Positions 1 through 28,681 of a DNA stretch of 64,000 bases are shown here, in pieces. Location of the stretch: positions 286,430 to 350,429 of the forward strand of contig PUQB01000253.1 in assembly GCA_003024785.1 (NCBI GenBank). Reading direction: 5' to 3'. This stretch comes from Selaginella tamariscina (taxonomy: Eukaryota; Streptophyta; Lycopodiopsida; Selaginellales; Selaginellaceae). The notes beneath the pieces were generated by a model, which saw only the letters and a list, made by a program, of their open reading frames with translations, did not search any database and was not told the DNA's origin. A program made the position numbers and the translations under genes. Position 1 is the stretch's first letter; each line of letters begins with the position of its first letter.

Positions 1-775
1 TCAAGTGGCCTTCCGGCATTAATTCCATATGTGAGCAACGCTAAGTCTTCCAAGATGACCTTAAGAGTCTAACTCAGATGCCTAGTTAAACAAAAGTCTT
101 ACAGTCCTACCTTAAGTCCCCTAAAATGACCATCCCTGAACCCTAGAGGATATCTCGAGTAGACTTTAGGATCCTATCTTAGTAGACCTAAACAGGCTCA
201 TGCCCTAACCCCACAAAAGGAGATGTGTCTCACACATGCCCCTGTGATAGAGTTAAGGCATCATCACTTACCCCCTGAGGAATCACCCTCATCCGGGAAT
301 ACAACCCCTTTAGAGCAACAAGGGGTACCTTGAACCACGACTTATACCTTAGACTTAGGTCTAATACTTAGTGACGACACGAGTGTACGTCATAGGTAAA
401 CACGAGTGTTCTGCTAAGTAAACTCCCCAAAGTTAGGTTTGGATAACCCTAAGTACATGAGTCTCATGATAGGGCTTCTGCTAATGAGCTTAGGTTGTTC
501 AACCCTTAGATCCTAAGGAGAACACCCCCTAGCCAGGTGTTCAAAAGCACACCTAGTTACGTCCCTTGAGCGGATGCTTAAGGTTTAGCACCTTAATGTG
601 AGCACAAGCATGCTATTTACTAGAGTATCCAACCCCTTGGCGCACTACCCCAGAGGGCGTGCCTTGGGCACTGTATTTATAGATAGCCCAATGTCATATT
701 TCCATGTGACATTGTCTTCCACGATGTGGGCTATCATGCCATAGCCCTTAGATTCAAGAGTTGCACCAAGTGGTA
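1..775 (-). repeat. Partial long LTR (solo-LTR family A), cut by the window edge
   Basis: Read on the minus strand, this stretch matches the distal half of the long LTR at 43131-44766 in the same order. Shared landmarks are the segment beginning with the LTR residues GGGCTATGGCATGATAGCCC near 740-755, the CCTTTGGGGT-like motif near 650, and the GCGTTGCTCACA-like motif near 30-45. The copy runs off the left window edge about 40 bp before its expected TGACA end, and similarity fades beyond about 775. It encodes nothing I recognise; the open frame at 645-902 lies mostly inside the LTR and is incidental. Confidence 0.7.
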
Positions 776-1754
776 AACCCTTAGGAACTGGGTCATGTGA
801 ACTTATCAAACAAGATCTCACGCCCAAAGTTGGATAAAACACAAATGTGCCTTGCTTGGCCATGAGTGCTACACCTAGCTTGACATGGAGGAGGAATCTC
901 ATTCCAAAGGAATATACTTGGTGAGTTAATTAATGATCCATTGCCCTAAACCCTAACCTATCAAAACCTAGGGTATTTCTAAACATATCCAACATGCCGA
1001 ACCATCAAAACTAACCATTAATTTAACCAAGACATGAAAAACAGAGGATAAATTTTTTTTTTTAAAAGTAAGTGCTACCTTCGCTTAAAGTTTCTCGCGA
1101 TATTTAAGGACAACCGTAAACGCCTAAGTACATTAAGTAGGTTGTCTCTCACTACATCTAAAACTTATCAACATAGTTTAATAAGTAATAACAGTCAATA
1201 TCCAAAGTAAAGAGGAGTCATAGAAAAACTATGATAAAAAATATTTTACATAACAAGTAAATATTATAATTTATTTGTTTTAAGGTTTGTGGATGACTCA
1301 CATGCAGTAATGCATATAGATGTAAATATATACATATATAAAGTTTACAGCATGCAATTTGAAATATATGTAATATTTATGAAGTTTGCATGCAAATCTC
1401 AAGCCCCTCATTTATATATTCTACGTTATGATGACGTGGTAATATTTGTTAACATTATCAATATTTAATAGGCTCAATGTAATTATATAGAATATATAGG
1501 TTTCGTTGTGCACCTCATGTGTGTGTGTGTGTGTGATTAATGTTTAGTATTAACTAATTTTGTAAATTATTATAATTTACATATGTGATAAATGGGTATC
1601 AATTTTGCTAATAAACTCAATATATTCAGATTATAATAATGTATAAATGATTAACTTATTTGATGTTACATATACACTCACAACTAATCTTTTAAAAGTA
1701 AATATTAAAGTTAGTTATTTTTTAATTGGTTGTAATCCATTAAACTATTCAGAC
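776..1754. other. AT-rich spacer, no gene seen
   Basis: I find no coding frame, RNA gene or terminal repeat here. It holds a short TG run near 1518-1534 and AT-rich single-copy-looking sequence. Confidence 0.5.
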
Positions 1755-1850
1755 TCTTGGGGTTATTTTGACAAATTTAGAGCTATTCACATAGGCTATT
1801 GATGCTGAATAGCCACTTGGTACCATGTCATACTAAGTTAAAACTCTGAC
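1755..1850 (+). repeat. Terminal fragment of LTR family A
   Basis: The stretch ending in AAGTTAAAACTCTGACA matches the last about 100 bp of the old LTR that ends at 44766, including the GCTGAATGGCCACTTGG-like block. It is in plus orientation, so it is a separate fragment from the minus-strand copies on either side. Confidence 0.6.
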
Positions 1851-1889
1851 AAATAAGATTATGCAACCATTGGAGGTAACCATATGTGT

Positions 1890-2070
1890 GTGTCTACAAA
1901 AGCCCTAAAGAGTCTAGGTTGTTCAACCCTCGAACATACTCACATACCCTGAGCTTCAACACCCTAGCCATGTGTGCAAATAGGCACACTTGGCCAAGAG
2001 ACACTTGAGCATATGCTCCAAGCTTAGCACCCCCCATCAGAACACATGCATGTGCTTGCCAAAATCGTTA
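1890..2070 (-). repeat. Internal fragment of LTR family A
   Basis: The block with GTTGTTCAACCCT, ACCCTAGCCA and GCTTAGCACC matches 490-640 of the partial LTR at the left edge and, reversed, about 44030-44130 of the old LTR. It is a decayed internal fragment with no preserved end. Confidence 0.6.
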
Positions 2071-3975
2071 GCTTTTCATTGTTAAAACCCATGACACATT
2101 CTCAAAGGTTGTATTTGGGTGTTGTACTATGCAACATCTAACTTAGTATCACATGTACATATAACACTCCTCTTGGATTTCCTTGCTTTAACAACATACG
2201 TTTAAATCTTGGAAATATGATAATCAACATGTAGTTGAACTATTTTTTTCAAAATAAAGTTATTGTCATAACCTCTTAAAAATAAGAGTTACACTTAATA
2301 TCACAAATGTAGCTCACAAATGCCATATTAAGAACCCACTTTCATAATTGGGCAAGGGCATGAATAAATGTAGTAACTAAAATGGGAGTGATATATAAAA
2401 ATGAGAATATCAAAAAATATTTAATTAATATTTACATATTAATTATTAATATTTTAAACATACATTTTAAAGAATATTCTTTTTTTAACATATATTATTC
2501 TAAAAATTATTTTTTATATTAAAAATGCTAATTAAATAATTAAATTATTAATTATTAAGAAATGGGATTATAAACATTCCCATTTTAGTTATAATATTCA
2601 TTGTGAGTTAAGATGCGTGTTTTGCTTAATTGCAAGTGCTATTCTTAATTTGGTACGAATATGAAAAGTTTCAACCTTTAATTAAAAATGTATATTCAGA
2701 CAAGATTTTTTGAGTATGCAAATAGGTTATTAAACAAAAGAAATTGATTAATTCTTAAATGCAATGTATTCAATGACTTAGATGCAAATTCATTAATAAT
2801 AAGTAGGATACGATGCACTGAAACTTAATGCAACACAAAGATTCTACCTTGACAACAAAAGTTAACTTATGTTAGTGATACCAAAGACTTATCAATCTTT
2901 GCCAGCTCACTTTAATCTTTAAATGAAAAAAATCAATGGAATTATGATTTTTTTAAAAATTGTAGTTTATAATGTTATATATTAAAATTGCTCTTTGAAA
3001 ATTATCATTCCACAACACTATTAAATATAAAATCAACTTTTGAATATAAATTTTAATAAAATATTAAATAAAGAATAATTATGTACATTATAAATTTTAA
3101 AGAGATAAAAATGAACTACATGTTAGTTTAAAATGTTTGATTTTAGTTAAATAAATAATAAAAACTATAGATCAATTAATTATTAATAATTTATTTACAC
3201 AAAATAATCTATAGACTTTTAATATGTGAAGAATAAAAAAATTATAATAAAATAAAAATATCAATATATTTAAATTTTTTTTAATTTTATTCAATATGGA
3301 ATTTTCAGTTATTGGTCCTGCAAATTTTATGGTTTTCTTTAAATAAAGATATTATAATTTTCATTGAATGTTTTATTTGAATATATAAAAAAACATTATT
3401 CATAATGTTGTACTAAAAAATTTTTTATTTATGTCATTAAGGAAATGAGAAGAGTTCATTTCTCGATTTTTAAATAGAGACTTATTTGATCTTTTAAATG
3501 ATTACACAATCATAATAAAAATAAACATATCAAATTTTTACTTATAAAAATTTCTCATACTATAAAACATAAATCCTCCTTATTATCCTTAGTACATTTT
3601 TTGTTTATATTCTACATTTTCACTTTTCATGCGTTAAATTTGCATAAATGAAATAAAAGTAAATAATCATTCACATGCGTGAGTGCGTGTGTTTTCAATA
3701 TATATGTGTGTGTGTGTGTGTGTCTATATATATAGAGAGAGAGAGCGGGGGGGGGGGGGAGGAGCTAGCTGAAAGTCTGTAAACAAGACATGGATATACA
3801 CCAGAATAAGATGAAATCTGACACAAATATATAGACTACATGTGATATAACTTAAGACATATCAAACACACACAACAATACACCCATATTACATGTGATG
3901 TTGCAAAACTTTTCTACTATACCATCAAAATAAAATATACATATACCGATATATATACATATGTACACACAGCAA
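2071..3975. other. AT-rich intergenic spacer with a compound microsatellite at its right end
   Basis: This is very AT-rich DNA with no supportable coding region. At about 3700-3762 it carries a compound tract (TG)n, TCTA, (TA)n, (GA)n and then a run of G. The same order recurs in several introns in this window. Confidence 0.5.
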
Positions 3976-16299
<12,324 letters not shown>

Positions 16300-16923
16300 A
16301 TTACTGCATTCCTCAAGAACCCTATTAGCTTACACGTGTCCGAATGACCATGAACCCTAAAGTAGATTTAGGGCTCGCATAGCGCCAAAATGCCGGTTTT
16401 AAACTTCTAAGTGTGCTCGCGTCACACACACATGTACACACTTCAAGTACTGTCTATTCATAAAACGTATATTCTTTGAACTATTCGCGTGTCACACTGA
16501 TATATATATATATATCCTCATATACACGTATTCTCTGATATCATCATCTCTGATATATATATATGTGTGTGTGTGTGTATACGCTGTGTGTATGTGTGAG
16601 TTCTTTATGGTTTGCATATATTCATTGATTATATGAAATATAGATGTAATATTTATATAAAGTAAATATAAATTCTAATAAATTAACTCTAACTATATAT
16701 TGTCATATATAATTAACATTGATTGTCTAAAGTTAAATATATATTCGCACCAGATTCTTCGGACATATTCTTTGGATCTCAGTATAATATATTGAATTTT
16801 TTCGCATATTAACTTCTGATTAATATATGTAATTATATTAATATTATAATTAAAACTTAATATTTTAATAACACGAAGACATTTCAGTAGAAGATGCTTG
16901 TCATATGAATAAAAAAGAACACT
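16300..16923. promoter_or_regulatory. SGR6 upstream region / spacer to uS19
   Basis: The 50-80 bp before the SGR6 start holds AACCCTAAA and TTTAGGG (about 16350-16376), which resemble the plant telo-box found near many housekeeping start sites. The rest is AT-rich with small TA and TG runs, and it also holds the 3' flank of the uS19 gene. No other gene is visible. Confidence 0.4.
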
Positions 16924-17778
<855 letters not shown>

Positions 17779-18057
17779 TCTGAAGATCCGCTGCTCCTCT
17801 TTAGCCGCTGCTCCTCTGTACCGCCGCGCCGCGCAGGAAACCTAGAAGCACTGAAGAACCCTAAACCTAAGGCTGAATTAGCCGTTCAAGTAGACGGTCC
17901 AGATTTTATACTATGTTTTGCATTCACAGCTCTTCGATCTAGGTTTTTTACAACCACCGTGGATCTTTTCAGCCCTGGGCAATATGCTCCGTTGATCTTC
18001 GTTTGCCCTAATCGGCTAGGTTTCGGCTCGAAGGAAGCGAAGCGTTGAGCGCCGAGG
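17779..18057. promoter_or_regulatory. Shared head-to-head promoter of uS19 and eS25
   Basis: These 279 bp separate two divergent ribosomal-protein start codons. A telo-box-like AACCCTAAACCTAA lies at about 17856, and a CCTAATCGGCTAGGTTT stretch lies near 18008. Telo-boxes are established elements of plant ribosomal-protein promoters. Joint control of the two genes is inference from the layout. Confidence 0.6.
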
Positions 18058-19181
18058 ATGGTAAGTTGTTGAATCCTGAGATTTTTCTTGTGATTTCTCG
18101 AGCAAAATCTGTGTGATTTCTTTGATTTATTGGATCATTGCTGATATGCTTGCCACATTATGAATTTGATCGATCTTCTGTATGTCCTTTTCTAACGTTC
18201 ATCGTTTACCGCAGGCCCAAAGAAAGCTGACAAGGGCGCCCCTGCGGCCAAGCCCGCTAAGAGCGGTGGAGGTTCGAAACAGAAGAAGAAGGCAAGTCAT
18301 ATTCTTAGTCGCACCTGGTTAATCACATATATAAGAGTGTTTGATTAAGCACGTACCCACATTTGTAGACCGATCAAAATGTGCACTTCTCCTGTCAGTT
18401 GTACTGTTGATCAAAGATGCCCAGAGGTCAAATATTACACTTTTGTACGTTTGCATTGGCAATGTGTCTGTTAATCACATATATGGCACGTAGAACACAT
18501 AAGTACACCTCCAACGCTCTCTGTCTGTGTATTATGTGTATATAAGATGCATTTACTTTACACCTCCATATAGATATTTTCCCATATTGCCTGTCTTACA
18601 CATGGAAAGCTGAAGAGATGTTTCATGTAATATATACATAACGCACGTATCACGTTTTTCTCAGTTGGGTATATGTTTTATTATCTAAAACTGTGTACAA
18701 AGTATTGCACTTTATATGCAATGTATTCTTTATGGTACGTATATAAGTAGAAAAGAAAGCTTTGTATGTTTTTTCTATCAGTTGGTTATCTGTACTTGTA
18801 CACGCGTACACAGTTGATTGAATAGGTCGTTACATTAGATAATATTAATGCGAGTTCTCTCTTTTGCAGAAGTGGAGCAAGGGGAAACAGAAAGAGAAAG
18901 TAAACAATATGGTCTTGTTCGACTCTGCGACATTTGAGAAACTCCTGACGAGGTTCCGAAATACAAGCTCATTACGCCGTCTATCCTCTCGGATCGCCTG
19001 AGGGTGCGTGCCCCGTAACGTTTTGTTGGGTAGTTGTTTTACTTATTTGTGTTTGGTTCTATTAACAGATTACCGGCAGCCTCGCCAGACGGCGATCCAG
19101 GAGCTTATGGGGAAAGGGGCGATCCGGTGCGTGTCCACCCATGGTTCACAGGCCATCTACACAAGGGCAACCAATACCTGA
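18058..19181 (+). CDS. RPS25: Cytosolic small-subunit ribosomal protein eS25 (RPS25)
   Basis: Four exons: 18058-18060 (ATG only), 18215-18291, 18870-19003 and 19069-19181. Recognisable pieces are [88 protein letters not shown] and IYTRATNT followed by TGA. This is the standard eS25 (about 108 residues: a basic tail, then a winged helix on the 40S head). The written sequence is out of frame at three places where one G or C is missing (about 18216, 18950 and 19090). Intron 2 has a GC rather than GT donor (18292). Confidence 0.93.
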
Positions 19182-20488
19182 TCAGGTTTCACATGTTTTT
19201 TCCACTTTGAGTTTAATTTTCACTGCCGAGAGCAGATTTTATATACATGTGCGGGGATACGGATAATTACATGTATGTAGCGTAATTACATTATATAGTA
19301 ATCCTGATGCTACACTTCGGAACATGGTGAGAGTTCTTTGTGACTAACTTGGAGTTATATATGGTGAGGTCTTTGTGACTAACATGAAAGCTATATTTGG
19401 TATGTCTATAAAAGCGTCGTGCATTAAGATCTATATATACTCTGTAGTTTTAAACCATATATTCCACAGATATATTAATATTGGACGTCATCGTGTGCAA
19501 ACACTTCATATATGTTTATTGTACATATTATTGGGTATTATATAAACGTGAATTAAATTAATAAATATTATTATATTATTTAGCTTCATCTGAGGTGCCC
19601 GGCCATTTATTTACTATTAAATGCTTAATTATACGTTTTAATAACTTGTTTTTTAAATCAATACTTTTATAATTCTTTATAGTTTTATAATACTTCATTA
19701 TTTATTTAATTAGATATTCATTAATTTGACTTTTCCACAATTTCATATTTATCATAAAATATTAAATACTTCTTAATAAATATTAATAATGTTTTAAAAA
19801 GATTTCAACCATATTTTGGTGATTCACATTAATTATATATATTTGTATATAAGAAAAGTAAATTAAACATACATATTTCAAGTTTAAATAAATAATTAAT
19901 AAGATGTCAAATTAATATATAACTTTAATATTAATTTATCTTCAGCCTTTAAAAGCTATGGAGTTTACAACTATATTCATAAGTATTAACGTAATAACTT
20001 CTATTACTTTAATAATTTATATTTAGTTTTCATTGTGCCTCTGTAATTTTACATTAAAGTGATTATTTAATTAAAATATAAATTATCATTATAAATTTTA
20101 TTTACCCAATCAACCAATTAAATTTTAATAAATTATTCCACGTGCAATTTTCTTTTTCACTTGTCGATTATTTAAAATTCAAATATTTACATGTCACCTA
20201 TGTGGTGCTTACATAGTAGTAACCAAAATAATCACCTCACTAAATCTAATGAAAAAATAAATAATTATTAAGTTAATCAAGTCTTAATAATTTATTTTTT
20301 TTTTAAATTAGGGTTCCAAAATGTTATTATTTATTAACTTAAATTAAATAAATAAAAATAAAATAAAAATATTAGAGTTCTGAAATGTTAAGTACGTGGG
20401 GTGTCGTTTTGAATATGAAAGCCAATTTTGAAGATGTGGTTCCTCTCAAAATAAAACTAAGTAAAATAAGAAAAAGTAAGTAGGTAGC
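19182..20488. other. AT-rich intergenic spacer
   Basis: After the eS25 stop the sequence soon becomes strongly AT-rich. I see no coding frame, RNA gene or repeat boundary. Confidence 0.5.
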
Positions 20489-21469
20489 ATGCTAATAAGT
20501 GAAAATATAAATGGAAATATTCTAAATAAACAACTAAAAGTTGAAGAATTAAATTTTAATGTTACCATTTACATTCCCGGTGAGGATATAGATGTAACAT
20601 TGCTAAAGAATGTAAAAAGGTTTATTAAAGAGCAATACAATATTGACTTATGTGAAAGGTGGTTCATTTGGGAATTTACACTTTCAGATGCTTTGTAAGA
20701 TAGAAACTTCAAATGTTCAATCAGTTAGAAAAGTCTTAAAGTAATATTTATAATGAACAGATGGAGCAAATACAAAGAAAATTACAATGTTCAAAAAACT
20801 GAAGAACAAAGACATTTATTCTTAGCATGGAATGGTTGGATATTGCATGAATGACTACAAAGAACCACTTCAAGTTTGTTAGGTATGTTGTTTCCTTTCT
20901 TGTATTGTGCTAACGTTGAAAATAATGAAAAAAAATATTATTGACAAAGATTTTGATGTAGGAAACATTAAGTATATCAAGTTTGGTGCATCAGATTTGA
21001 AGAATAGTGTTTGTATATCTACAAACAACATCTTTGATTGGGTAAGATATTTCAAACTTAGACACATGAAAAAGCAAATTGGTGTGGATTTTTGTTTAGC
21101 TCTAACTTGCATGTTAAGGAGTGGCAGTTTTTATCTTATTTCTTATTGAATTTAGATAGGTAGAAGCAATCTAGAGAATAATAAATGATTCTTTAAGCAC
21201 GACTAAAACTGACATGAGAAAGATTTCTTTTTAAGAGATAGAAGAACAAAGGGTCTGAGAAAGAAAAGATATAAGTGTATACCAAGAAGTTGAAGTTTGA
21301 AAAAGAGTTTATTTCACTTTATAGCTCTTTTATGTCAACTAGTTCAACGTTTACATTGAAATATGAAGTTGACGAAGTTGGATCGTCAAATACAGGTCAA
21401 ACACAAAGTAAGCAAAACATTTTATTTAATTCCATAATTTTTAAAAATTCAAGTCGAACTAATCCATAA
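20489..21469 (+). other. Cluster of three short plus-strand ORFs, unrecognised
   Basis: Three AT-rich frames (20489-20698, 20907-21149 and 21275-21469) follow each other on the plus strand. Pieces such as KRFIKEQYNIDLCERWFIW look like normal mixed-composition protein rather than repeat translation. I do not recognise a family. They could be a decayed transposon gene or chance frames, and no start context or intron signal settles it. Confidence 0.2.
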
Positions 21470-24299
21470 CTTTTTTTTTTAGTTATTATTAGGGTTTTTT
21501 TTTAATTATTAGAATGTTTAAAGAAGTGCATGAGTTTGTGGAGACTTCTTTAAGATTACAAATGGTATTGTCATTCAAGACACTTAATTATTAATCAATC
21601 TCCTTTACTGTTTATTATTGATGAATTTGATATGCAAGTATTTATATTATTTTTTTTTTTTGATTTATATTGTAGGAGTTTCCAAAAAAAGACATTAGAA
21701 AAATGCTTAATAAGCCGCTCCTCATTTGTTTTAGGAAATAAATGCTAGAAGAATTTAATAAACCCCAAAAATAAGGAATCGATCTATGGTAAATTATGCA
21801 AAAATTGTGTAAAAGAATGCACACACACAAATACAATTTATATTTTTATGCATGAGCATACAAAATAGAGAAGTTAAAGGTAACCATGGGAAAGTAACTT
21901 AGGCGTGAGCCAACATTCAATAAGTGAGTAGATGCATTAAAAATGGAGTTTCATAATCTTTACAAGAATTCATTTATATTAAAAAGTGTAAAAACATGAT
22001 GATTTCCTTAAACCTTAGGGTTTATATCAAAGTTTGCACTTAAAGTATCAATGTTGAAGATCTCATCCATGTAAGCCATATATATGCCTATGTATGTGGT
22101 GTGTGTGTGTGTGTTTATGTAATACACTATATCATTAAATACATCTAAAGACATTCTTTATTTGCATTAATACTTATGCATCTTTGATATGTGTATTTTT
22201 ATATTATAAAATACATAAATACATACATGTAACATATAAAATACTATGTATGTATTTGTGTAACCATATATACTTTTACATTCATTTTTGCATTATAAAA
22301 GGAAAGCTCAAATATTAAAATTATAAAAATAGTTATATGTACAATGTAATCTCTCTCTCTCTGCATGTGTACATTTATCTGTGCATGTCTTTTTATGTAT
22401 TAAATAACAATTTTGTTTAAGTATAAATGGTGGTATCCAAATTGTTAAAGACTACTATATGTGTATAATTATATTTATTATTACTGACAAGAGAGATCAA
22501 CAATCTACACACCCACACACACATGGGGAGAGAGAGTTATATTCTTATATTAAAGAGAGATAATCTAGCATACACTTAGGCTTATAAGTATCAGTTTGAT
22601 ATATTTAAATAATTATTTAATTTTTACATATACCCTACTAAATAATCTATTGTAATAAGGTATAAACAAATTGTTTCATGGTGTTGAAAAGTTCAACACT
22701 ACCCATTAGTTTCATTTATCAATTTATGTACTTTGGTAAATTGAGCTCTTTATAAGAAGAGCATATATAGAATGGAGTTTGCTTTACTAAGTCTAGTAAT
22801 ATGTGTTGTCTATATCACATCGTACACATATACATGCATATATATATATAATATTATATATATAATATTATATATATATAATATACCATGTATATATGCA
22901 TATATAAACACACACACACATGTATATATTGTGGTGTGTATATTGATATGTTTTATGTATGCAAATGCATTGTTTAATATGTACACACGAGTCCTAACAA
23001 ATAAGAACATAAATATTACAAGAGCGTGGGAACATCCAATGAATCTCAGTTGAGATACTTGGAAAAATATTTAACTTTATATATATAAGAGAGAATGTTA
23101 TTTTAACTAAAAAAATTTGATTTATATTTATAGGTTACACATGAATTATTGGACCACTGGATCATATATGAGTACAATATATAATGACTTATATATTGAA
23201 AAAGGTTATTCATTAATAAATTTATTTATTTTATCTCTCGTGTAATTAACTATGATGTCTTTACAATAGATGCACCCACACACGTAGATAATTGCACACG
23301 GTTATACACAATATGCATTATTTTTAATATGTATATATTTGATCTATATCGATTATATATGCATCATTTTTTTAAATATATATGAATATACACAAATCTA
23401 TATGCATTGTTTTTATAACATGTGTATGTTGAATGCAAAAAACCCTAATTAGTATTAAAAAAACTTCACTTATAATTTAATTTTTAATTCAATTAACCAT
23501 TCTAATATATAACCATAGTAATTATTATTGATAATATTTTTTAATTTATCAAGAGCCAAATAATCACCCGCTAGTGGAAAATGGACTTATAATTTATATA
23601 AACTTAATTTTCATTAGCATGTGATTATTTTTTACTATGATAAATTAGAAAAATGCAAGTCATTCATAATAACTACTTGTTGAGCCTGAATGAAATAATA
23701 TATATACATATTATACACACACACACACACACACACGCTCTTTTTACAAAACAAATTTAAACGTGTGTGTATATATAATATCTTATATGTAAAGGTTGAT
23801 ATTTTAACCAATCTTTTCGATTTTTCATGTTCACAGTTTTTTATTATTTCTTTTTTTCACTTGAAATGTCCAATTTTGTTTTAAAATTATTATAATTAAC
23901 CAGTGAATTAATCTTGGTATATATTTCTTAATAATTTCTTTTAATTTTATGAGTTGAGGTAATTAATCACTTGGTACTGAAAAGTGGACTTAAGTATTAG
24001 TTTATAACATTTTAATATTTTATTTATTATAAATTTATTAAAAAGTTCAACATTAAAAAATAATTAAAGTGAAAACTTCAAAGCTTACAAATGTCGCCTG
24101 GTATATTAGTGTATATTAAATATAAATGTTTAATGTTAATATGTTCCATACTTTTGTTTAAACTCTTTTTCATTATGTTCAAAGAAATATAAATTATTAG
24201 AGAGTTTATAATAACCACAAATATAAAATAAAATAAAATAATATATAACTTAATTCATAATTATACTTGGTTCTATAGAACTTTTAACATTTAATAATT
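21470..24299. other. AT-rich intergenic region
   Basis: Mostly AT-rich sequence with small TG, CA and TC runs and a palindromic TA/TAATA tract at about 22838-22885. The open frame at 22772-23053 is tyrosine/isoleucine repeat translation. No gene is supportable. Confidence 0.5.
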
Positions 24300-24494
24300 T
24301 TAAGTATTAATATTTTTAATATAATAAGGCAAACACGTGCAAAACTGGAGTTTAACGGGGGTGTTTAAGTTTAAAAAAAAACTGGTACACCTGACACGGT
24401 GCACTGGTGGAAAGAGTTCACAGGAATCACAATGACATGTTATCCACTGCATTCCTCTGCACTCCTCAAAGCATTCAGCACAGGACGATTGCAT
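24300..24494 (-). other. Possible small cysteine-rich ORF in a GC-richer island
   Basis: A 64-codon frame with nine cysteines, several in CxC or CxxC spacing (SCAECFEECRGMQWITCHCD near its start), lies in a local patch at 24340-24500 that is clearly less AT-rich than its surroundings. I recognise no family and see no introns or promoter. It may be chance or a fragment of an exon. Confidence 0.15.
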
Positions 24495-24596
24495 TTTCTT
24501 ATATTACAACTTGCTTCGCTGTCTGTCCTGCATATCTTTGTCTTTCATACCCCGTGATCCTTGCTATATATACATGTATAGTTTGATATTATGTAT

Positions 24597-24700
24597 GTAT
24601 TTGTCTGTATACAAATATACATTTATATGTATATATTTGTCTGTATACGATCATAGACAAGCTTGTCTTTTTGGGTGGAGACCCACCGAATACAGGCATG
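24597..24700 (+). repeat. Dispersed direct repeat, copy 1
   Basis: This matches 25046-25130 from TGTATTTGTCTGTATACAAT-like sequence through a GACAAGCTTGTC palindrome to a small hairpin (TGGGT, GGAG, ACCCA). Confidence 0.55.
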
Positions 24701-25045
24701 TTTATACACATCTATACATACATACATATAGGATGTACATAATATATGTGCTTTTTGAATAGTCTATATAGGCATAGACGTGTGTATCTCTTTCTTTCAA
24801 ATCATCTAGTGGAACAGTATATATTGCATATATATATCATATCTCTCTGTGTGGTTGATATATATGTACGTAAAACACAGTCAAGATTCTCTTTCTCTAG
24901 ATCTATCTATATATATATGAATGTGCAGTAGATGTGTATATACATATGTATGTACACATGCACATACATATATGTATGCATGCATGGATCTAATGATGCA
25001 TATATACATTGTCTTTAGGTTGGGTGTGTGTGATGTACATTTATC

Positions 25046-25130
25046 AGTATGTATTTGTCTGTATACAATCACAGACAAGGTTATCTTTTGGGATGGGGAC
25101 CCAACAATCCATGTTGGTCATTTTTCCGTG
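25046..25130 (+). repeat. Dispersed direct repeat, copy 2
   Basis: Second copy of the segment at 24597-24700. The hairpin is kept with changed bases (TTGGG ... CCCAA). It lies about 0.5 kb upstream of the lipase start. Confidence 0.55.
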
Positions 25131-25267
25131 TATATACACATACACACATACATGGATATGCATTGATCTATACGATATACAAACACATAATGCATAACGA
25201 AGGTTCTCCTTCATATATATACATCATGTGTGTATGTTGTGTATACATACCTGTATACAAACATGGT

Positions 25268-25306
<39 letters not shown>

Positions 25307-25608
25307 TATATGTTTTCACAGTATCGGTTTTCTTACTCTCTCTCTATATTTATATATATATAGAGAGAGTAGATGTATGTATGTATCTATACATCACTAC
25401 ATGCATGTATCTCTCCTCTCGTAATATGATTTTTATATATATATGACATGCCCAATGCAACAGGAAAGGGACCCAAGAGGTATATGCATACGTTTCTTTA
25501 AGGTTTGGAATTATTCTCATTACATGCATACACACACACACATATTAAAACATGTATATATATATAAGGATAGGTTTTGGACAGGGTAAGTATCCATATC
25601 CGCATTAA

Positions 25609-27953
<2,345 letters not shown>

Positions 27954-28147
27954 TAGCCTTTGTGATTATATAATATTTTTAATATTACGATTTATGAATT
28001 TTACTATTCTTTAATGTGAATTAATAATTTAAATTAATGTTTGATAATTTCAATTTACTTTAATATTTTATTCAGAGTATTGCTTGTTAAGTCGTAATTT
28101 TTTAATTATATTAATTAAAACTAAATTCCACAGTGGTTACAGGTAGG

Positions 28148-28166
28148 GATTTAGGGTTTAGGGTTC
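28148..28166 (+). promoter_or_regulatory. Tandem telo-box just upstream of WDR6
   Basis: Two plant telomere-type units (TTTAGGG) sit side by side immediately before the first coding exon. The whole gap to the lipase gene is only about 215 bp. Confidence 0.55.
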
Positions 28167-28167
28167 T

Positions 28168-28617
28168 ATGGCGCTTCAAAGGGCGCGTACCTGGGCGACG
28201 TCACAGCATTGTGCTTTGTGCAGCACGATTCCATATTTCTACTTGCTGGTAAGAGTATTTTCATACTAATTTCACACGTATATACATGTATATGTACATA
28301 CATAGTTATATATACGTGTGTGTGTGTATTCTTACATATACATAGGCAAATATTCTTAATGCAGGTACAGGAGCTCAGATTAGCTGTTATTCTCTCACTT
28401 CTGGAAAACACTATTTTACTGAACATATATTTGATGGGGTTCGTATACACGGGATTCATTCTGCACATGAGAATGTATCACTTGTTGCTGTTCATGGGGA
28501 GCGTCGTGTGAAACTCTTTAAGCTGATTATTGATGATGATAATGTGTCTATTAATCTCTGGCAAAGTATTCCCAGGTTTACTAAATGGGTTCTCGATGTT
28601 CATTTTCTTAAGGTGCT

Positions 28618-28681
<64 letters not shown>

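Noticed and set aside
645-902. 85-codon minus-strand ORF
   Set aside because: It largely overlaps family A LTR sequence and has no recognisable domain.
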